A stretch of DNA of 10,046 nucleotides from Marinovum sp. (GTDB taxonomy: Bacteria > Pseudomonadota > Alphaproteobacteria > Rhodobacterales > Rhodobacteraceae): positions 7,648 through 17,693 of the forward strand of contig NYVC01000025.1 in NCBI GenBank assembly GCA_002684375.1, in the 5' to 3' direction. A program made the translations under genes and the position numbers. A model generated the notes under the pieces. It saw nothing but the letters and a program-made list of their open reading frames with translations. It was not told the DNA's origin and searched no databases. Numbering within the stretch: position 1 is the stretch's first letter; each line of letters opens with the position of its first letter. Positions 7,851-10,046 of the stretch are shown here, piece by piece.

Positions 7851-8735
7851 ATGACCATTCCCAAAAAAATTGCTTTTATTGGTATTGGGTTGATGGGCTT
7901 GCCGATGGCAAAACACCTGTTGGCCGCAGGCCATCAAGTGGTCGTTTGGAATAGAACACCTGCCAAAGCGGCAGCACTTACAGACCACGGCGGCGTCGTT
8001 GCCGAAACACCAGAGCAGGCAGTTCAGGACGCGGATTTGATTATCACAATGCTATCTGACGGCGCCGTAGTTGACGCAATATTACAGGCCCCCGAACTGC
8101 AAGCGGCCCTGCAACAAGGCAGCCTCTGGGTCGATATGTCCAGCACGCAACCCGTGCAGGCCCGGGCGCAATCTGCGCGGCTTGAAAAACTGGGCATTGC
8201 ACATCTGGATGCACCGGTTTCAGGGGGCACCAAAGGCGCCGAAGCGGCCAGCCTCGCCATTATGGTTGGCGGGCAAGAAGAAACCTTTTTGGCTGCCTTG
8301 CCAATTTTGTCTATCATGGGGCGGCCGGTCCATGTCGGCCCATCCGGGTCAGGCCAGCTTGCAAAACTTGCAAATCAGGCAATTGTAGCGGTCACGATTG
8401 GCGCTGTGGCAGAGGCCATGCTGCTGCTTGACAAAGGCGGCGCCGACCCAGCGGCAGTGCGAGACGCCCTGCGGGGCGGATTCGCCGACAGTACCATTCT
8501 ACAGCAGCATGGGACCCGTATGACAACCGGCAACTTTGCGCCCGGCGGATTGTCAAAACTGCAATTGAAGGACCTGAACAACGTTTTGAGCGAAGCGCAG
8601 AACGTCAATCTCAGCCTGCCCGTTACCCAGCACATTCGCGATCGTTTCGACCACTTTGTCCACCAGATGGGTGGCGCAGACTTAGACCACGCGGGATTGT
8701 ACCTTGAATTACAATCTCGGAACAGCGATAGCTGA
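7851..8735 (+). CDS. 3-Hydroxyisobutyrate dehydrogenase-family reductase, GarR/GlxR-like
   Basis: This 294-residue beta-hydroxyacid dehydrogenase is probably a tartronate semialdehyde (2-hydroxy-3-oxopropionate) reductase that yields D-glycerate in the cytoplasm. The N-terminal Rossmann motif is GIGLMG at 11-16, and WNRT at 33-36 suggests NADP(H). Substrate-binding DAPVSGG is at 120-126 with Ser124. Catalytic Lys172 and Asn175 sit in KLANQ, and LKDLNN at 239-244 is the usual C-terminal motif. ALRGGFADSTIL at 206-217 resembles GarR. GAGGA sits eight bases before the ATG. It is divergent from the five-gene operon and convergent with the regulator gene. GarR-type activity would fit glyoxylate or aldarate metabolism, but the family also includes 3-hydroxyisobutyrate, succinic semialdehyde and 3-sulfolactaldehyde enzymes, so the substrate is inferred from context. 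Confidence 0.72.
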   Translation: MTIPKKIAFIGIGLMGLPMAKHLLAAGHQVVVWNRTPAKAAALTDHGGVVAETPEQAVQDADLIITMLSDGAVVDAILQAPELQAALQQGSLWVDMSSTQPVQARAQSARLEKLGIAHLDAPVSGGTKGAEAASLAIMVGGQEETFLAALPILSIMGRPVHVGPSGSGQLAKLANQAIVAVTIGAVAEAMLLLDKGGADPAAVRDALRGGFADSTILQQHGTRMTTGNFAPGGLSKLQLKDLNNVLSEAQNVNLSLPVTQHIRDRFDHFVHQMGGADLDHAGLYLELQSRNSDS

Positions 8736-8772
8736 CACCTGACATTCTTCAGTGAAAGGCACCGTCGCCAAA

Positions 8773-9432
8773 TCACCGAGATTTTTTTTCCGGTAACGGC
8801 TGCGCCAGATTGCGTGACAAATGATCATGAATTAAACGGCGCAGTAAATCCTCGTCGCGATCAAGTGCCGCCTCTAAGATACCTTGATGCTGGAGGATGT
8901 TCTCAGGAACATAGATCGTATCGCTATCCGCGTTAATCAGTTGCTGACGGAACTGCTGGTAAATAATAGAATGGGTGCGCTTGAGGGTCGAGGAACCGCA
9001 GGCGTCAATTAAGGTCTCATGAAATTCCTGCTCGGCGGTACTCCATAGATCAAACAACGGCTCCAATTCTTCTTTTGAACGGGCCCGCATTTCAATATGG
9101 GACAACTTGTGATGGGCCGCAGACAATCGCGCCTCCCAAGCGACACCACCAAGCCGGATAGACAGACAGGCACCTTCGCACTCAAGCAAAATCCGCATAT
9201 GGGTTAATTCATGTTGCACAACCCGAGAAACTTTAGGCACTCGAAAGCCACGCTGCTCTTTGAAACTCACCAAGCCAACCGTCGACAGCCGGAACAAAGC
9301 CTCGCGAATCGTACTGGCAGAGCATTGATAATCTTTTCGCAACAACTCAGGCTGCAGCTTTAGATCAGCAACAAAACCACCCGCAACCAGCCTCTGGTGC
9401 AATAATTTGTATACATCAGTTTCTTCGACCAT
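8773..9432 (-). CDS. GntR-family transcriptional regulator, FadR/FCD subfamily
   Basis: This 219-residue regulator has an N-terminal winged helix-turn-helix (about 6-66; ASTIREALFRLSTVGLV is the recognition region at 39-55) and an all-helical FCD ligand domain (about 75-210). Likely metal-site residues of the FCD domain are Glu134, His138 (EFHETL), His182 (LQHQGI) and His204 (HDHL). Members of this subfamily commonly sense sugar acids or other carboxylates and repress adjacent catabolic genes, so it is the obvious candidate regulator of the flanking TRAP and catabolic genes. AAAGG (plus-strand 9439-9443) lies six bases upstream of the ATG. Near-identical direct repeats in the adjacent intergenic region suggest autoregulation. 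Family assignment is firm and the ligand is unknown. Confidence 0.87.
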   Translation of the reverse strand: MVEETDVYKLLHQRLVAGGFVADLKLQPELLRKDYQCSASTIREALFRLSTVGLVSFKEQRGFRVPKVSRVVQHELTHMRILLECEGACLSIRLGGVAWEARLSAAHHKLSHIEMRARSKEELEPLFDLWSTAEQEFHETLIDACGSSTLKRTHSIIYQQFRQQLINADSDTIYVPENILQHQGILEAALDRDEDLLRRLIHDHLSRNLAQPLPEKKSR

Positions 9433-9470
9433 TTCGCGCCTTTCGAATAATAGTTGTTCTTAAATGAAAA

Positions 9471-9501
9471 TTTTCGAAATTAAAGGCTGTTATCGAAATT
9501 A
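9471..9501. repeat. Paired 12-mer direct repeats, candidate operator of the GntR regulator
   Basis: TTTTCGAAATTA (9471-9482) and TTATCGAAATTA (9490-9501) match at 11 of 12 positions and start exactly 19 bp apart. A partial third copy, TTTCGAATAA, lies at 9441-9450. The first copy also contains the palindrome TTTCGAAA (9472-9479) and overlaps the palindrome GAAAATTTTC (9466-9475). The pair overlaps the proposed promoter of the minus-strand regulator gene. Roughly two helical turns separate the copies, so dimers could bind the same DNA face. Operator function is inference. The region is AT-rich, which raises the chance of coincidental similarity. Confidence 0.4.
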
Positions 9502-9505
9502 TCAA
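9477..9505 (-). promoter_or_regulatory. Possible sigma-70-type promoter of the GntR gene
   Basis: Reading the minus strand, TTGATA (plus-strand 9500-9505) is a 5/6 match to the -35 consensus. It is followed after 17 bases by TAATTT (9477-9482), a poor 3/6 match to the -10. The spacing is ideal and the position, about 45 bp before the ATG, is suitable. The repeats at 9471-9501 overlap both boxes. The poor -10 keeps confidence low. Confidence 0.3.
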
Positions 9506-9521
9506 AAAATACAATATCCCC

Positions 9522-9550
9522 TTGCTGATTATTGTTCCCACGATTATCCT
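9522..9550 (+). promoter_or_regulatory. Possible sigma-70-type promoter of the TRAP binding-protein gene
   Basis: TTGCTG (9522-9527) and TATCCT (9545-9550) are separated by exactly 17 bases and sit about 70 bp before the TRAP gene's ATG. The -35 keeps the TTG core and the -10 matches four of six positions. It lies about 20 bp downstream of the paired 12-mer repeats, which would then be upstream elements for this gene. The call rests on consensus similarity alone. Confidence 0.35.
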
Positions 9551-9619
9551 AATCTACAGCGAAAACAGAAGCCGTATTCGGCGATGATTTTTCGTGCAAA
9601 AGTGTCTTGGGAGGACAAA

Positions 9620-10046
9620 ATGAATCTACTGAAAAAAGCAGCATATGTTGCTGGCATTGCAGCGTTAGCGGCCTCGACCGCTTTGACAGCGACCGCGGGT
9701 GGTCACTCAACCAACCTACGAATTCAAACTCACTTCTCTGAGGAAAGCCCAAGCGGAAAACTCGCCGCTGAGTTTATTGACAATATCCAAACGATGTCCG
9801 GTGGCGACATCACAATTGAGATGTATTATTCGTCGTCAGTTGTAACGTCAGTAGAAACCTTTGACGCCGCAGCGACTGGTATTCTGGACTGCGACATGAC
9901 CGGGGGTGCGTATCAAGTTGGCAAAAACCCAGCATTCCAGTTTGTGGGTGATATCATGGGCGGCTATGATTCGCCTTCGGATCAGTACAGCTGGCTGTAT
10001 AACGGCGGCGGCTATGAAGCAGCCCAAGAACTGTATAACAAATATG
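9620..10046 (+). CDS. TRAP transporter substrate-binding protein, TakP-like DctP family (3' truncated by window)
   Basis: This frame is open to the window edge, so only 142 residues of an expected 350 or so are visible. The N-terminus is a typical signal peptide: MNLLKK, a hydrophobic stretch at 7-25, and ALTATA before a likely cleavage after residue 26, sending the mature protein to the periplasm. The following segment reads like the first lobe of DctP-family binding proteins: SPSGKLAAEF, the ITIEMYY strand, and the FDAAATG helix. YQVGKNPAF and a WLYNGGGYE segment resemble TakP, the 2-oxoacid-binding TRAP protein of Rhodobacter, rather than DctP itself. A strong GGGAGGA (9609-9615) sits four bases before the ATG. 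It is divergent from the GntR gene. The membrane subunits probably follow outside the window. The imported solute is probably the acid degraded by this cluster, but that is inference. Confidence 0.85.
   Translation, partial: MNLLKKAAYVAGIAALAASTALTATAGGHSTNLRIQTHFSEESPSGKLAAEFIDNIQTMSGGDITIEMYYSSSVVTSVETFDAAATGILDCDMTGGAYQVGKNPAFQFVGDIMGGYDSPSDQYSWLYNGGGYEAAQELYNKY

Noticed and set aside
8736..8772. CTGA/TCAG stem at 8739-8752 between the convergent GarR-like and GntR genes
   Set aside because: The stem is short (extendable to 6 bp only with a bulge), with no T-run on either strand, so it is too weak to call a terminator.
9408..9415. TGTATACA palindrome resembling a GntR-type half-site pair
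   Set aside because: It sits inside the GntR coding sequence over ordinary Val-Tyr-Lys codons. A single 8-bp palindrome in coding DNA is not evidence of an operator.

Overview
The window looks like a catabolic island for sugar acids (aldonates and possibly aldarates) from an alphaproteobacterium, most likely a marine Rhodobacterales/Roseobacter-group organism of moderate GC. This placement is an inference from three things: the gene set (TRAP binding protein, FadR-type GntR regulator, non-phosphorylative aldonate enzymes), the tight operon spacing, and codon use. No rRNA or other phylogenetic marker is present. I see no tRNA, rRNA, CRISPR array, insertion sequence or attachment site.

Layout. 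Positions 1-280 are AT-rich and hold no gene. idnD-like L-idonate 5-dehydrogenase (281-1315, minus) and idnO-like gluconate 5-dehydrogenase (1414-2181, plus) are divergent across 98 bp. idnO runs head-on, with a 10-bp gap, into the last gene of a five-gene minus-strand operon that reads from 7648 down to 2192. In transcription order the operon encodes a BDH2/2-keto-3-deoxy-L-fuconate dehydrogenase-like SDR, an IlvD/Edd-family pentonate/hexonate dehydratase, a fumarylacetoacetate-hydrolase-family enzyme, a GhrB-like D-2-hydroxyacid dehydrogenase, and a mandelate-racemase-subgroup dehydratase of the enolase superfamily. The gaps between these genes are 4, 12, 2 and 9 bp. Divergent from the operon, across about 200 bp, is a GarR/GlxR-like reductase (7851-8735, plus). 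It is convergent with a GntR/FadR-family regulator (8773-9432, minus). The regulator is divergent from a TakP-like TRAP transporter binding protein that starts at 9620 and runs off the window.

How the parts may work together (inference). The TRAP system imports an organic or sugar acid. One or both dehydratases convert an aldonate or aldarate to a 2-keto-3-deoxy acid. The SDR oxidises it to a 2,4-diketo-3-deoxy acid, and the FAH-family enzyme cleaves that to pyruvate plus a small hydroxyacid (glycolate from a pentonate, glycerate from a hexonate, lactate from a 6-deoxyhexonate). The GhrB-like and GarR-like reductases would handle glyoxylate, hydroxypyruvate or tartronate semialdehyde. IdnD and IdnO interconvert L-idonate, 5-keto-D-gluconate and D-gluconate, so hexonates are plausible inputs. 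No gluconate kinase or KDPG aldolase is visible here. The combination resembles the aldolase-free branches known for pentoses, L-fucose and L-rhamnose, but the true substrate cannot be fixed from sequence alone.

The most notable non-coding signal is a pair of near-identical 12-mers exactly 19 bp apart in the GntR/TRAP divergent promoter region. They overlap a plausible promoter of the regulator and are a candidate operator.
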